Shown: positions 35,109 to 44,878, counted from the first letter of the stretch. The stretch is 64,000 nucleotides of DNA from Rhodospirillales bacterium (GCA_023145215.1 JAGLED010000001.1:217776-281775); one strand, 5' to 3'. The notes: generated by a model not told the origin, from the letters alone. Numbers and translations: made by a program.

Positions 35109-36374
35109 TTACTTTTCGAGCCCGGCCAGCGCGGCGGCGTGCATGGCATCGAGTGCGCGCTCCGCCGACGCCCGAGCTTTTGCGTCCAGAAGCCAAGGCT
35201 CCAGCATCGCCTTCGCTTCACCGTCGATCGTATCGGCCAGCGCGGCACCCGTTTTCGCAGCCGCGCTCACGTCTCTGTTCGCCAGATCCTGCTCGATCCC
35301 GGCGACCGCGTCTTCGACCGGATTGCCCGACGCACCGTCTGTGCGCCGGAGCGAAACCAGGGCCGAGAGCCGTCCGGTCGCCTGCTCCAACCAATCGCCG
35401 TTACCGACCCGCGCCTGCGCGACGATGTCGCCGGCGATGGCGGAAAATTTCGATTGCAACTCCTCAACGGTCGGCAGGCCCGTTACGGACGCATTTTCAA
35501 GGCGGCTTGCCGCCGCGGTGACTTCGGTATTGCCCTCTGCGACAGAACGCAATGCATCCAATTGTCCGGCATAAGGTCTTCCGGAAAGCACCGCGTCGCG
35601 AAGCTGCGCGATTGCCAGGACAACGCCAGATCCCGCGGTCCCGGGCCCCTTGTTGGCAATATTCTCCACCTTCTCGGACAAAGCCGCGACTTCCCCCGTG
35701 GTCTCGCGATCCTTTTTCTCGAGCCCGTCGATACGTGACAGGATTGGCTCGAGATCGACGGTAGCGCCGGAATTGTTAGTGACAGCACTGGCCAGCGTGC
35801 GCACTTCCGCAAGACGGCTTTCAAGGTCGTCGATACGCGCCAAAGCCTTGTCGAGTTCCGCCTGAACCCGCGCCTTTTGGTCCTTGAGGGCCGCCATCAC
35901 GCTGTCCGTGCCACCCGCGTCGGCCAGAGACTTCTCCAGTGACGCGACGCGTTCGCTGAGCAACTCGACCGGTGTGGGCTGATTGTCGTCTGCTTTCTCG
36001 TCCGAGCCCCCATAACCCGGCAATTTCGCCAGATACGGCTCGACCTCGGGCAGCCATAGGTCGCGGGTCACGTACCCACCGCCACCCAGAAGGATGACCA
36101 GCACCAAAAGAAACAGAAATGCGCGGCCGCCGCCCGAGGATTCGTCATCGGATTTCTGATCCTGCGGCTTCGATCCACCGGCACCGGGCACCGAGCTCGA
36201 TTTCGTGCCGGACGCGGGCTTGGCTTCGTCTTTCTTGGAAGCGGATTTCGTATCCACCGCGCCGGACGAAGATTTCGCTGGTGTTTCGTTGTTCGTCTCG
36301 GGCTTTTTTGTGTCGCTTGCCGCTTTTGCGGGCTTCTTATCCGACTGTTTCGCCGGGTCCGATGGCTCAGCCAT
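35109..36374 (-). CDS. Mic60/mitofilin family protein
   Basis: 421 residues. A Lys/Ser/Pro/Ala-rich cytosolic leader (1-82) leads to one helix ('RAFLFLLVLVILLGGGGYV', about 84-102), a long coiled coil ('SERVASLEKSLADAGG', 'KDQKARVQAELDKALARIDD', 'LEKKDRETTGEVAALSEKVE') and a C-terminal mitofilin-like domain. In alphaproteobacteria this ortholog of the mitochondrial MICOS core shapes intracytoplasmic membranes and binds the BamA or TOM-like machinery. Its place between hemD and hemY is the known conserved position. The assignment rests on architecture plus synteny. Confidence 0.85.
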   Translation of the reverse strand: MAEPSDPAKQSDKKPAKAASDTKKPETNNETPAKSSSGAVDTKSASKKDEAKPASGTKSSSVPGAGGSKPQDQKSDDESSGGGRAFLFLLVLVILLGGGGYVTRDLWLPEVEPYLAKLPGYGGSDEKADDNQPTPVELLSERVASLEKSLADAGGTDSVMAALKDQKARVQAELDKALARIDDLESRLAEVRTLASAVTNNSGATVDLEPILSRIDGLEKKDRETTGEVAALSEKVENIANKGPGTAGSGVVLAIAQLRDAVLSGRPYAGQLDALRSVAEGNTEVTAAASRLENASVTGLPTVEELQSKFSAIAGDIVAQARVGNGDWLEQATGRLSALVSLRRTDGASGNPVEDAVAGIEQDLANRDVSAAAKTGAALADTIDGEAKAMLEPWLLDAKARASAERALDAMHAAALAGLEK

Positions 36375-36410
36375 GGGGTATCCCTCTATTGTTCGCCAAA
36401 GTAGCGCCGG

Positions 36411-37127
36411 TTAACCGTAACAAGACCGGACCGCTTCCAGCAAGGACTCCTGATCCGGTTGCTCTGCGACAATCACGTCTTCCCAACCCTCGCCGGCTGC
36501 CTCGAGGACGTTCTTCGACAGGGCAAAAAGCGTCAGCGCGCCCATATGGTCGTCCAATTCCGCAGCTGAAAGAAGGTGCCGGAAATGGGCGGCCGTCCTC
36601 GGTGAATACAGGACCGCGCCATCGACAACGCCGTCCCTGATTGCCTCGACCGCTTCCGGCGGCAGTTCGGTCGCCGTTCGCGCTTCATATAGCATTTCCC
36701 GCCACACCTTGTAGCCCTGAGGCTCCAGCATCGCCGCCAGATCGCCGGCGCTTACCGAGCCGGCGGCATGCAGCAGCACACCGCCTTTCGGATTACATTT
36801 CTGCGCCGCCAGCTTCGCCAGATCATCGACATCGCCACCGGCGCTCGACACCGAAAGGAACCCGAGCTCCGTCGCCGTTTGCGCCGTCGCATCGCCGACG
36901 GCGAGGCAAGGGATGTCCCGGCGCTCGGTACGTTTGGCCAATGCCCGGGCGCCATTGGCGCTGGTCAGCAGCATCGCCTGTACGGTTTCGACATCGAGCT
37001 CCGGGCCCTCCAGGTATTCGATGTCCAGGAGCGGCGCGGCAACGCTGTCGATACCGAGCGCATCGAGGCGGCGGATTAACGGTGCCGCATCGGCTTCGGG
37101 TCGGGTGATCAACAGGGTCGGCATCAA
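36411..37127 (-). CDS. hemD: Uroporphyrinogen-III synthase
   Basis: Closes and isomerises hydroxymethylbilane to uroporphyrinogen III. At 238 residues it has the poorly conserved two-domain HemD fold, with 'LLITRPEADAAPLIRRLDAL', 'LLTSANGARALAKR', 'AVGDATAQTA' and 'VDGAVLYSPRTAAHFRHLL'. It starts within the last codons of hemC (4-base overlap), the usual order. The hemE and other heme genes are not in the window. Confidence 0.92.
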   Translation of the reverse strand: MMPTLLITRPEADAAPLIRRLDALGIDSVAAPLLDIEYLEGPELDVETVQAMLLTSANGARALAKRTERRDIPCLAVGDATAQTATELGFLSVSSAGGDVDDLAKLAAQKCNPKGGVLLHAAGSVSAGDLAAMLEPQGYKVWREMLYEARTATELPPEAVEAIRDGVVDGAVLYSPRTAAHFRHLLSAAELDDHMGALTLFALSKNVLEAAGEGWEDVIVAEQPDQESLLEAVRSCYG

Positions 37128-38089
37128 TCAGGCTCGTCGAAGAATCCGGGCGCGGCCCGGGCGCGCAGTTCCTCGCCCGCATCGCGTCCCATCGCCTCGG
37201 CATCCGCGGCGGCGCCCTCGCGCTCGGCGCTCAGGACCTCCGAGCCGTCGGGGCGGAATATCATGCCCTTCAGGACGAGCCGGTCACCGGTCAGACGCGC
37301 CAGGCCGGCGATCGGCGTCCGGCACGAACCGTCCAGTGCATCCAGCAGCGCACGCTCGCACATGACCGTCGTGTGCGACATCGGGTCGTTGAGCGCCGCC
37401 AGATATCCAAGCGTTTCCGCGTCATCGGCACGGCAGGTGATACCAATGGCGCCCTGCGCACACGCTGGGAGAAAGACATCCGGCTCGATGATTTCGGTGG
37501 CGACATCGCGGCAGCCGAGCCGGTCGAGCCCGGCGAGGGCGAGAAACGTCGCATCGAACTCACCCGCTTTCAGCTTGCCGAGCCGTGTCTGGACGTTTCC
37601 CCGAATCACGCCGATATCGAGGTCCGGGCGCATGCTGAGAAGCTGCGCCTTGCGGCGGATCGACGCGGTGCCGACCCGCGCGCCCTTCGGCAGGCTCTGG
37701 AGTGCCGGCACGGTGTAACTGATAAAGGCGTCACGCACATCGGCGCGCGGCAGCACACAGCCGATGGCCATGCCGTCTGGCAGCCAGGTTTCAAGATCCT
37801 TCATGGAATGCACGGCCATATCGATGCGCCGGTCCATCAACGCACGATCCAGTTCTTTGGTGAACAAACCCTTCCCGCCGATTTCAGAAAGCGGCCGATC
37901 GAGCACCACGTCACCTGTGGTTTTGACCGCATCGATCACGAGACGGCCGTCTTCGGCCAGATCCGGATAAATGCCCCGCAGCATCTCCGCCGCCTGCTCG
38001 GTCTGCACCATGGCAAGCGGGCTCGAACGGGTGCCGATGATCAATCTTCTTGGTGTTTCGGTCATGCTTCGATCGTCGTTTATAATCAT
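37124..38089 (-). CDS. hemC: Hydroxymethylbilane synthase (porphobilinogen deaminase)
   Basis: Polymerises four porphobilinogens into hydroxymethylbilane. 'LIIGTRSSPLAMVQ', 'KGLFTKELDRALMDRRIDMA', 'VGTASIRRKAQLL' and 'VFLPACAQGAIGI' are typical, and 'MCERALLDALDGSC' contains the cysteine that holds the dipyrromethane cofactor. The track start gives 321 residues; an ATG at 38065 would give 313. It is the first gene of the hemC-hemD-mic60-hemY-deacetylase-acyltransferase unit and is divergent from tsaD. Confidence 0.95.
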   Translation of the reverse strand: MIINDDRSMTETPRRLIIGTRSSPLAMVQTEQAAEMLRGIYPDLAEDGRLVIDAVKTTGDVVLDRPLSEIGGKGLFTKELDRALMDRRIDMAVHSMKDLETWLPDGMAIGCVLPRADVRDAFISYTVPALQSLPKGARVGTASIRRKAQLLSMRPDLDIGVIRGNVQTRLGKLKAGEFDATFLALAGLDRLGCRDVATEIIEPDVFLPACAQGAIGITCRADDAETLGYLAALNDPMSHTTVMCERALLDALDGSCRTPIAGLARLTGDRLVLKGMIFRPDGSEVLSAEREGAAADAEAMGRDAGEELRARAAPGFFDEPD

Positions 38090-38168
38090 TTGCCTTCGGC
38101 AAGCAGCGGCTTGGCCTTTGACGCGCCCGAGAGTAAAGTCCCGCCCCGCCGAGCGAAAGGGCTAAGAC

Positions 38169-39221
38169 GTGATTGTTTTGGGGATCGAAACCAGTTGCGA
38201 TGAAACTGCGGCCGCCGTCGTCGACAGCGACCGCCGCATTCTTTCGAATGTGGTTCTATCGCAGATAGACGATCACCGCCCGTTCGGCGGCGTGGTCCCC
38301 GAGGTCGCGGCCCGCGCACACATGGAACATACCGACCACGTCATCGCCGAAGCGCTGGAGAAAGCGGGTGTCGCGTTCGCCGATCTCGATTGTATCGCGG
38401 CAACGGCGGGACCGGGCCTGATCGGCGGTGTGCTGGTCGGCGCGATGTCGGCGAAAGCGATCGCGCTCGCAACCGGCAAACCGTTCGTCGCCGTCAATCA
38501 CCTTGAAGGGCATGCCCTGACCGTGCGGCTTACCGACGACGTTGCCTTTCCGTACTTGCTGCTTTTGGTGTCGGGTGGTCACTGCCAGTTGCTCATCGTC
38601 GAAGGCGTCGGCCGGTACAAGCGGCTTGGGACGACCATCGACGATGCGGCGGGCGAAGCTTTCGACAAGACAGCCAAGATGCTGGGGCTTGGATATCCAG
38701 GCGGTCCGCTGATCGAGAAAGCCGCCGAAGGCGGCGATCCGAAAAAATTCAATTTCCCCCGTCCGATGAAGGGGCGTCCCGGCTGCGATTTCTCGTTTTC
38801 GGGTCTGAAAACCAGCGTCCGCCGCGCGACGGAGACACTGGAAGGGACGCTCGAAGAAACGGTCTCCGACCTTGCCGCCTCGTTCCAGACCGCGGTCGCA
38901 GAGACGCTCGTCGCACGCACCCGCAACGCCGTCGATATGGCGCGGGCCTCACATCCCGACATCGAAACCCTCGTCGTTGCCGGCGGTGTCGCCGCCAACA
39001 AGGCCATTGGCGTGGCGCTGAGCGATCTTGCGGCACAAACCGGCATGCGCCTGGTCAAACCGGCACCGGCGCTATGCACTGACAACGGCGCGATGATCGC
39101 CTGGGCAGGGCTTGAACGGTTTCGCCTCGGTCAGACCGACCCCCTCGATTTCAAGGCCAGGCCGCGCTGGCCGCTCGACCCGGACGCCCCGGCGGCGGCG
39201 TTCGCGGGCGTGAAGGCTTGA
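38169..39221 (+). CDS. tsaD: tRNA N6-threonylcarbamoyladenosine biosynthesis protein TsaD
   Basis: Transfers threonylcarbamoyl to A37 of ANN-decoding tRNAs together with TsaB and TsaE. The GTG start yields '[16 protein letters not shown]'. The iron-binding HxxxH is in '[12 protein letters not shown]', '[10 protein letters not shown]' and '[11 protein letters not shown]'-like residues are intact, and '[12 protein letters not shown]' carries the ATP-site glycine loop. The 350 residues match the family. It opens a plus-strand run with gpsA and four smaller genes, divergent from hemC across about 80 bases. Confidence 0.96.
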   Translation: MIVLGIETSCDETAAAVVDSDRRILSNVVLSQIDDHRPFGGVVPEVAARAHMEHTDHVIAEALEKAGVAFADLDCIAATAGPGLIGGVLVGAMSAKAIALATGKPFVAVNHLEGHALTVRLTDDVAFPYLLLLVSGGHCQLLIVEGVGRYKRLGTTIDDAAGEAFDKTAKMLGLGYPGGPLIEKAAEGGDPKKFNFPRPMKGRPGCDFSFSGLKTSVRRATETLEGTLEETVSDLAASFQTAVAETLVARTRNAVDMARASHPDIETLVVAGGVAANKAIGVALSDLAAQTGMRLVKPAPALCTDNGAMIAWAGLERFRLGQTDPLDFKARPRWPLDPDAPAAAFAGVKA

Positions 39222-39270
39222 GCCGTCTCTGCGGGTGACAGCCCCCGTCGCTTCGCCTACAAATGCGGTC

Positions 39271-40269
39271 ATGAGTGCCTTTCAGAACGTTACGGTCGTC
39301 GGCGCCGGAGCCTGGGGGACGGCGCTGGCCGCGACGGCCCGCCGCGCCGGGCGCACCACCCGTCTGTACGCCCGAGAAACCGAGGTCGCCGACGCGATTA
39401 ACGCGGGGAAGGGCAACACCGTCTATCTGAAGGACGTCCCGCTGCCCGACGGGATTGTCGCCAGCGCGGACCTTGGCGATGCCGTCAAGGATGCCGAAGC
39501 GGTGATCCTTGTCGTTCCGGCACAGTTCCTTCGCCCTACGGCAGAGGCGCTCATCAGGGTATTGCCAAAAGGTGCGCCGGTCGTGCTCGCCGCCAAGGGG
39601 ATCGAGCAGGGCACGCAAAAGCTGATGAGCGAGGTCGCCGAAGAAACGCTGCCCGACTACCCGATCGCCGTGCTGTCGGGCCCGTCCTTCGCCGCCGAGG
39701 TTGCGCGCGCCCTGCCCGCCGCGCTGACCCTTGCGAGTACCGATGAAGCCCTCGGGAAACAACTTATCGATACCCTGGCGGGACCGACGTTCCGCCTTTA
39801 TCAGTCGAGCGATCTGATCGGTGCCGAGATCGGCGGCGCGGTCAAGAACGTGCTGGCCATCGCGTGCGGTATCGTCGAAGGTCGTGGGCTCGGCGATAAC
39901 GCACGCGCCGCGCTGATCACGCGGGGGTTGGCGGAAATGGTCCGTCTCGGTCTTGCCAAGGGTGCGACCCGCCAGACCATGATGGGGTTGGCCGGCCTGG
40001 GCGATCTCGTGCTGACCTGCAATGCCATGCAGTCGCGTAATTTCTCGTTCGGCTACGCGCTCGGTCAGGGCAAGACACCTGAAGACATCCTCGCGGACCG
40101 GGTCGCCGTCACAGAGGGCGTTACCAGCGCCGTCTCGGTGACCGAACTCGCCAAATCGATCAGCGTCGAGATGCCCATCTGCGATGCCGTTCATGCCATC
40201 GTTCACCAAGGCCGCGACATCGATACGGCGATGACGATGTTGATGGCGCGGCCGCTGACGTTCGAATAA
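39271..40269 (+). CDS. gpsA: Glycerol-3-phosphate dehydrogenase [NAD(P)+]
   Basis: Reduces dihydroxyacetone phosphate to sn-glycerol-3-phosphate for phospholipid synthesis. Rossmann motif 'VVGAGAWGTALAAT' is at the N-terminus. 'VVLAAKGIEQGTQKLMSEV', 'VLSGPSFAAEVARALPAA' and 'GAVKNVLAIACGIVEG' with the active-site Lys follow. The ATG at 39271 was chosen; the track start at 39235 is a GTG inside the tsaD-gpsA gap. The length of 332 residues is normal. Confidence 0.96.
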   Translation: MSAFQNVTVVGAGAWGTALAATARRAGRTTRLYARETEVADAINAGKGNTVYLKDVPLPDGIVASADLGDAVKDAEAVILVVPAQFLRPTAEALIRVLPKGAPVVLAAKGIEQGTQKLMSEVAEETLPDYPIAVLSGPSFAAEVARALPAALTLASTDEALGKQLIDTLAGPTFRLYQSSDLIGAEIGGAVKNVLAIACGIVEGRGLGDNARAALITRGLAEMVRLGLAKGATRQTMMGLAGLGDLVLTCNAMQSRNFSFGYALGQGKTPEDILADRVAVTEGVTSAVSVTELAKSISVEMPICDAVHAIVHQGRDIDTAMTMLMARPLTFE

Positions 40270-40287
40270 GCAGGAAGGAAACCCCCC

Positions 40288-40572
40288 ATGCATTTCGTTA
40301 TCTATTGCCTGGACAAGGACGGCCACGCCGATGTGCGGACCGAGAACCGTCCGCAACATGTCGAATACCTGAAAGCGAGCGCCGACAAGATCGTCTGCGC
40401 CGGACCACTTCTGACGGATGACGGCGAGGGCATGATCGGCTCGACCCTGGTGATGAAGTTCGCCGACCGATCCGAGGCCGAGGCGTGGGCGGCGAACGAC
40501 CCTTATGCAAAAGCCGGCCTGTTCGAAAGCGTCGACATCCGCCCGTGGAAAAAAGTCTTTCCGGCGGACTGA
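40288..40572 (+). CDS. YciI family protein
   Basis: A 94-residue dimeric alpha/beta (ferredoxin-like) domain. 'MHFVIYCLDKDGHADVRTEN' with 'RPQHVEYLK' gives the conserved N-terminal strand and His. 'AGPLLTDDGEGMIGS' and 'AEAWAANDPYAKAGLFE' are the family's hallmark Asp/His region. Small enzymes of this class may be dehydrochlorinase-like or unknown. It lies 18 bases after gpsA and 15 before the EVE gene, so it is in the same operon. Confidence 0.9.
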   Translation: MHFVIYCLDKDGHADVRTENRPQHVEYLKASADKIVCAGPLLTDDGEGMIGSTLVMKFADRSEAEAWAANDPYAKAGLFESVDIRPWKKVFPAD

Positions 40573-40587
40573 AATATCGGAGACAGC

Positions 40588-41001
40588 ATGAAATACTGGT
40601 TGATGAAGACGGAACCTGGCTCGTGGTCCTGGGAAGACCAACTCAAGGTCGAGAAAGAAGGCTGGGACGGCGTGCGCAACTACCAGGCCGCCAACAACAT
40701 GAAAGCCATGAAGAAAGGCGACCGGGCGTTCTTCTATCACTCGGTGAAAGAAAAGAGCATCGTCGGCATCGTCGAGATCGTCGACGAGTATCATCCCGAC
40801 CCGACTGATAAATCCGGCCGGTTCGGCATGGTGTCGGTCAAGGCCGTTGAAACGGTGCCGAAGCCGGTATCGCTGGCCGATATCAAAAGCGATCCGCGCC
40901 TCTCCGAATTGGCTCTCTTGAAACAGTCACGACTTTCGGTGCTGCCGATCGATGCCAAGTCGTGGCAAATCATCTGCGGCATGGGGGGTGTGAAAGCATG
41001 A
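40588..41001 (+). CDS. EVE domain protein (Thyn1-like)
   Basis: A 137-residue PUA-related domain that binds modified bases in other systems. 'YWLMKTEPGSWSWEDQ', 'WDGVRNYQAANNMKAMKKGD', 'AFFYHSVKEKSIVGIVEIV' and 'FGMVSVKAVE' are characteristic. Solo EVE proteins are thought to recognise 5-methylcytosine-type or other modified nucleotides, but here the ligand is unknown. The stop overlaps the Rieske start (ATGA). No restriction or modification gene is nearby, so there is no defence context. Confidence 0.93.
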   Translation: MKYWLMKTEPGSWSWEDQLKVEKEGWDGVRNYQAANNMKAMKKGDRAFFYHSVKEKSIVGIVEIVDEYHPDPTDKSGRFGMVSVKAVETVPKPVSLADIKSDPRLSELALLKQSRLSVLPIDAKSWQIICGMGGVKA

Positions 41002-41330
41002 GCGGGACGAAACTTTGTGCTATCGACGACATTCCCGAGAACGGCTCAGCCGGTTTCCTCGTCGAGATGAATGGAAAGAACGTCCACATCATGGCGATCC
41101 GCAAAGAGGGCGAGGTTTATATCTATGAGAACGAATGCCCGCATATCGGCGTGCCACTCGACTTCCGCCCCGGTGAGTTCCTGGATGCGGACAACGAATA
41201 CATCATGTGTTCGACGCACGGCGCGCTTTTCGTGATCGAAACCGGCGAATGCATTGACGGCCCCTGCTTTGGCGACCACCTGATTCAGATCAATGCCGAA
41301 GTCCGCGACGGCAGCGTTTACTTGGCCTAG
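40998..41330 (+). CDS. Rieske [2Fe-2S] ferredoxin-like protein
   Basis: A 110-residue soluble Rieske domain. The cluster ligands are 'CPHIGVPLDF' (C-x-H) and 'CSTHGALFVI' (C-x2-H), about 17 residues apart, the standard spacing. It resembles NirD or naphthalene-type small ferredoxins that serve oxygenases, but no partner reductase or oxygenase is near. It is translationally coupled to the EVE gene by a 4-base overlap. The ATG at 40998 was chosen over the track start inside the EVE gene. Confidence 0.92.
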   Translation: MSGTKLCAIDDIPENGSAGFLVEMNGKNVHIMAIRKEGEVYIYENECPHIGVPLDFRPGEFLDADNEYIMCSTHGALFVIETGECIDGPCFGDHLIQINAEVRDGSVYLA

Positions 41331-41478
41331 CCGGTCGTCTGTCAAAGCTTGACAGACGGCGGGTTTCGTCCCTTTGGGCACTTGGCATTGAACCGAACAT
41401 TGCCGATAATCGGCCCCAACGCGGGGAAAACCCCGTTTGCGACAAAACGAACGCACAGGATCAGGGAGAAGTATCCAA

Positions 41479-43425
41479 ATGAGCGATGTACATATTCATC
41501 CGGTTCCCGCCGAGTTCGCCAAATCCGCGCACATCGACAAGGCTAAGTACGAAGAGATGTACAAGGCCTCGGTCGAGGACAATGAAGGTTTCTGGGCGGA
41601 ACATGGCAAGCGTATCGACTGGATCAAACCATACACCAAAGTCAAAGACGTCAATTTCAACGCGCCGGGCGTTTCGATCAAATGGTTCTATGACGGCACG
41701 TTGAATGCCTCTGTGAACTGTCTCGACCGGCATCTGGAAAAACGCGGCGACCAGACGGCCATCATCTGGGAAGGCGACGAGCCGACGGATGACGAGCACG
41801 TCACGTACAAAGATCTCTACGAACGCGTCTGCCGCTTGGCCAACGCCATGAAGGCGCGCGGCATCAAGAAGGGCGACCGCGTCACCATTTACATGCCGAT
41901 GGTCGTCGAAGCCGCAGTCGCGATGCTGGCCTGCACACGCATCGGCGCCATTCACTCCATCGTTTTCGGCGGGTTCTCGCCGGACAGCCTCGCGGCCCGC
42001 ATTCAGGGGTGCGACTCCAACTGTGTGATCACGGCGGACGAAGGTGTCCGCGGCGGCCGCAAGATTCCGCTGAAGGCAAACACTGATGCGGCCGTCAAGG
42101 AATGCCCGTCCGTCGAGACGGTCTTCGTCGTCAAGCGCACCGGTGGTGACATCCACATGGAGGATGGCCGGGACGTCTGGTACGAGGAAGCCTGTGCCGC
42201 CGCCGACCCCGTGTGCGAACCGGAAGAAATGAACGCCGAAGACCCGATGTTCATTCTGTACACGTCGGGTTCCACGGGGGCGCCCAAGGGCGTGCTTCAC
42301 ACGACCGGCGGTTACATGGTCTATGCGTCGATGACGCATCAATATGTCTTCGACTATCACGACGGCGAGATTTACTGGTGCACGGCGGACGTCGGCTGGG
42401 TCACCGGCCACAGCTATATCGTTTACGGCCCGCTCGCCAACGGGGCGACGACGTTGATGTTCGAGGGCGTGCCGAACTATCCGTCGATGTCGCGCTTCTG
42501 GGATGTCTGCGACAAGCACAACGTCAATATCTTCTACACGGCGCCAACAGCGATCCGCGCCCTGATGCGCGAAGGCGACGACCCGGTCACGAAGACATCC
42601 CGGAAGTCGCTCCGCTTGCTGGGTTCGGTTGGGGAACCGATCAACCCGGAAGCCTGGGAATGGTATTATCGCGTTGTGGGCGACTCGCGTTGCCCGATCG
42701 TCGATACATGGTGGCAGACGGAAACCGGTGGCATTCTGATCACGCCGCTTCCGGGGGCCATCGACCTTAAACCCGGTTCCGCAACCAAACCCTTCTTCGG
42801 GGTGAAGCCGCAGATCGTCGACAACGAAGGTGGCGTCCTCGAAGGCGCGACGGAGGGCAACCTCTGTCTGATCGACAGTTGGCCCGGCCAGATGCGGACC
42901 GTGTATGGCGATCACGAGCGCTTCGAGCAAACATACTTCTCAACGTACAAAGGTAAGTACTTCACCGGTGACGGCTGCCGCCGCGACGAAGACGGGTACT
43001 ATTGGATCACCGGCCGCGTCGACGACGTTATCAACGTTTCCGGGCACCGCATGGGCACGGCGGAAGTTGAAAGCGCACTCGTTGCCCATTCCAAGGTTGC
43101 CGAGGCGGCCGTCGTCGGGGCGCCGCACGATATCAAGGGGCAGGGGATTTACGCCTACGTCACCCTCAATGCCGGGGAAGAGCCATCCGACGAGTTGAAG
43201 AAGGAACTCGTCCAATGGGTCAGAAAAGAGATCGGTCCGATCGCCTCTCCCGACTGGCTGCAGTGGGCGCCTGGCCTGCCGAAGACCCGGTCCGGCAAGA
43301 TCATGCGCCGTATCCTTAGAAAGATTGCGGAAGACGAGTTCTCCAATCTGGGGGATACGTCGACACTCGCCGACCCGGCGGTCGTCGATGACCTGATCGA
43401 CAACAGACAAAACAGACAGGATTGA
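41479..43425 (+). CDS. acs: Acetyl-CoA synthetase
   Basis: AMP-forming ligase that activates acetate. 648 residues, the canonical size. The N-terminal region has '[17 protein letters not shown]'. The nucleotide motif '[12 protein letters not shown]' is near 262. '[20 protein letters not shown]', '[10 protein letters not shown]' and '[19 protein letters not shown]' follow. The acylation-sensitive Lys is in '[16 protein letters not shown]'. The start at 41479 has a GGGAGAA site. Given a sirtuin in the window, control by reversible Lys acetylation is plausible, as known for Acs. Confidence 0.97.
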   Translation: MSDVHIHPVPAEFAKSAHIDKAKYEEMYKASVEDNEGFWAEHGKRIDWIKPYTKVKDVNFNAPGVSIKWFYDGTLNASVNCLDRHLEKRGDQTAIIWEGDEPTDDEHVTYKDLYERVCRLANAMKARGIKKGDRVTIYMPMVVEAAVAMLACTRIGAIHSIVFGGFSPDSLAARIQGCDSNCVITADEGVRGGRKIPLKANTDAAVKECPSVETVFVVKRTGGDIHMEDGRDVWYEEACAAADPVCEPEEMNAEDPMFILYTSGSTGAPKGVLHTTGGYMVYASMTHQYVFDYHDGEIYWCTADVGWVTGHSYIVYGPLANGATTLMFEGVPNYPSMSRFWDVCDKHNVNIFYTAPTAIRALMREGDDPVTKTSRKSLRLLGSVGEPINPEAWEWYYRVVGDSRCPIVDTWWQTETGGILITPLPGAIDLKPGSATKPFFGVKPQIVDNEGGVLEGATEGNLCLIDSWPGQMRTVYGDHERFEQTYFSTYKGKYFTGDGCRRDEDGYYWITGRVDDVINVSGHRMGTAEVESALVAHSKVAEAAVVGAPHDIKGQGIYAYVTLNAGEEPSDELKKELVQWVRKEIGPIASPDWLQWAPGLPKTRSGKIMRRILRKIAEDEFSNLGDTSTLADPAVVDDLIDNRQNRQD

Positions 43426-43450
43426 GCGACTGCTCGAACGGAAAATATCA

Positions 43451-43479
43451 AGGGGGGCCTTTGGCCCCCCCATTTTTTT
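43451..43479 (+). terminator. Rho-independent terminator of acs
   Basis: A hairpin of GGGGGCC and GGCCCCC around TTT is followed by a run of seven T. The last bases adjoin the stop codon of the convergent TPR gene. Confidence 0.9.
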
Positions 43480-44878
43480 AAGCCGCGTCTGAACTCATCA
43501 TTTGCTGCACCCGCATCAGGTTCTTGGCGATCACCTCGGCCCGCTTCTTCTGACCGCTCGTTTTCCGGTAAATCTGCACCGCGCCCTGGAAATAGTACGC
43601 TGCCTCTTCCAGCAGGTATTCCTCTTCCGTTTGCTTGGCGAGGGCGAAGCATGCCGCCCCCAGGTTGTTGGCGGTCTGCGCCCATAGCAGCGGCTGGGTT
43701 TCGCGTTTTCGAACTTCGAGAACTTTCCTGAACGTCGTGATCGACTGCTGCAGAATTTCATTGGCACGGCCATGACCGCCGAGCGCCATCTGCGCAACAC
43801 CGTAATGGTTCATCACCTCTGCCCAGCGCTCGGGCATGGTGCCGCGGTCATAGACCGTCAACGCCTCTTCGAACGCGCTGGCGGATGATTTGAGGTGGGC
43901 CTGCGCCTGGGCCGCCTGAACGGACGCTAATTTATAGTACGCCATGGCACGGCGCATATGCGCGAGTGCCCAGTCGTTCGCATGCGCATCGCGGCTCAAT
44001 GTGTTGGCGATGCCCTCATAACGTTTGATCGCTGCGAGCAGGGGCTCCGGCGTTCGGTTATTCTTGGCATCCGCCTCCTGAATCAAACCCATGTGCGTGT
44101 TCACCACCGCCCACGTCATCGGCGCCGTTTGCATGTCGATCAGTTTCTCTGCGGCTTCATAATGCTGCATCGCATCGGCGAACACTTTCTTGGCACCGAA
44201 GCGGTAATTGGTCGCGAAGGCATTCCCAAGCGCGTTCTCGATCATGATGCGGCAGTCTTCGGGGGCGTCGGGCGGCAACGCATCCAGAATCTGTGTGGCG
44301 TCCTTTAATTGCACGACCAGCTGCTCAGCGAGGGTCTTTCGCGAACCCCGGGCCACCGGCAGCAGCGCCGCAAGCGTGACGGCGCGGACTGTCGCACCCG
44401 CCTGATCCGGCAGCGGCACCGGCAGGTCGAGCGTATCGATCATACCGAATGTACCGGGCTGGCCGTCCTGGACACCGGTCTGGGTAAGGAAATGCAACTT
44501 GGCAACGGTGCCCATGTCTTCCATCTCGCCCCAGATCAGCAGGTCGGCGTCTTCGTCGTTTAGAAGTGTGCGTCCTTCTTCATGCGCCATCAGCAAACGT
44601 TCGATCTGGCCCAGCCGCAAATTCTGACGCAACGTGACATCCGCGGTCACGGTCTCGATGGCGCTTTCCTGAGACAGCATGCCGGCAAGGCGCTCGGAGA
44701 CTTCCTTGCCGCCGGAGCCGAACAAATTGATAAGCAGCACCTTGCCCGCACCGCTGTCACCGGATGGCCGAAATCCACCCGTGGACTGCGAGCGCCCGCG
44801 CCGCTTTTTCTTTTTGCGCCGGCCGCCGCCTGGCACAAAGCTCCTCAGGATACTTGAAAACAACCCCATTTTCGCCAC
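43478..44878 (-). CDS. TPR-repeat protein with basic N-terminus
   Basis: A 466-residue protein of no named family. A strongly basic leader ('RRKKKKRRGRS', about residues 19-29) precedes an alpha/beta segment ('KVLLINLFGSGGKEVSERL', then 'DADLLIWGEMEDMGTVAKLH') with the shape of the N-terminal domain of some cyclase-associated or FlgO-like proteins. From about residue 205 to the end it is TPR repeats ('ALGNAFATNYRFGAKK', 'AKRYEGIAN'-like, 'YGVAQMALGG', 'NLGAACFALAKQTEEE'). A second ATG lies 9 bases in. It is convergent with acs. Function unknown; a scaffolding or envelope role is possible. Confidence 0.75.
   Translation of the reverse strand: MAKMGLFSSILRSFVPGGGRRKKKKRRGRSQSTGGFRPSGDSGAGKVLLINLFGSGGKEVSERLAGMLSQESAIETVTADVTLRQNLRLGQIERLLMAHEEGRTLLNDEDADLLIWGEMEDMGTVAKLHFLTQTGVQDGQPGTFGMIDTLDLPVPLPDQAGATVRAVTLAALLPVARGSRKTLAEQLVVQLKDATQILDALPPDAPEDCRIMIENALGNAFATNYRFGAKKVFADAMQHYEAAEKLIDMQTAPMTWAVVNTHMGLIQEADAKNNRTPEPLLAAIKRYEGIANTLSRDAHANDWALAHMRRAMAYYKLASVQAAQAQAHLKSSASAFEEALTVYDRGTMPERWAEVMNHYGVAQMALGGHGRANEILQQSITTFRKVLEVRKRETQPLLWAQTANNLGAACFALAKQTEEEYLLEEAAYYFQGAVQIYRKTSGQKKRAEVIAKNLMRVQQMMSSDAA

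Noticed and set aside
40588-41001. EVE protein as part of a restriction or defence island
   Set aside because: It lies among housekeeping genes with no nuclease or helicase partners.
41461-42930. 489-aa minus-strand ORF
   Set aside because: It is antisense to acs, whose motifs are unambiguous; long antisense frames are expected in GC-rich coding DNA. The same reasoning removes 39151-40794 (-), 46798-48246 (+), 51135-52868 (-), 55134-56573 (-), 6737-7864 (-) and 61121-62191 (-).
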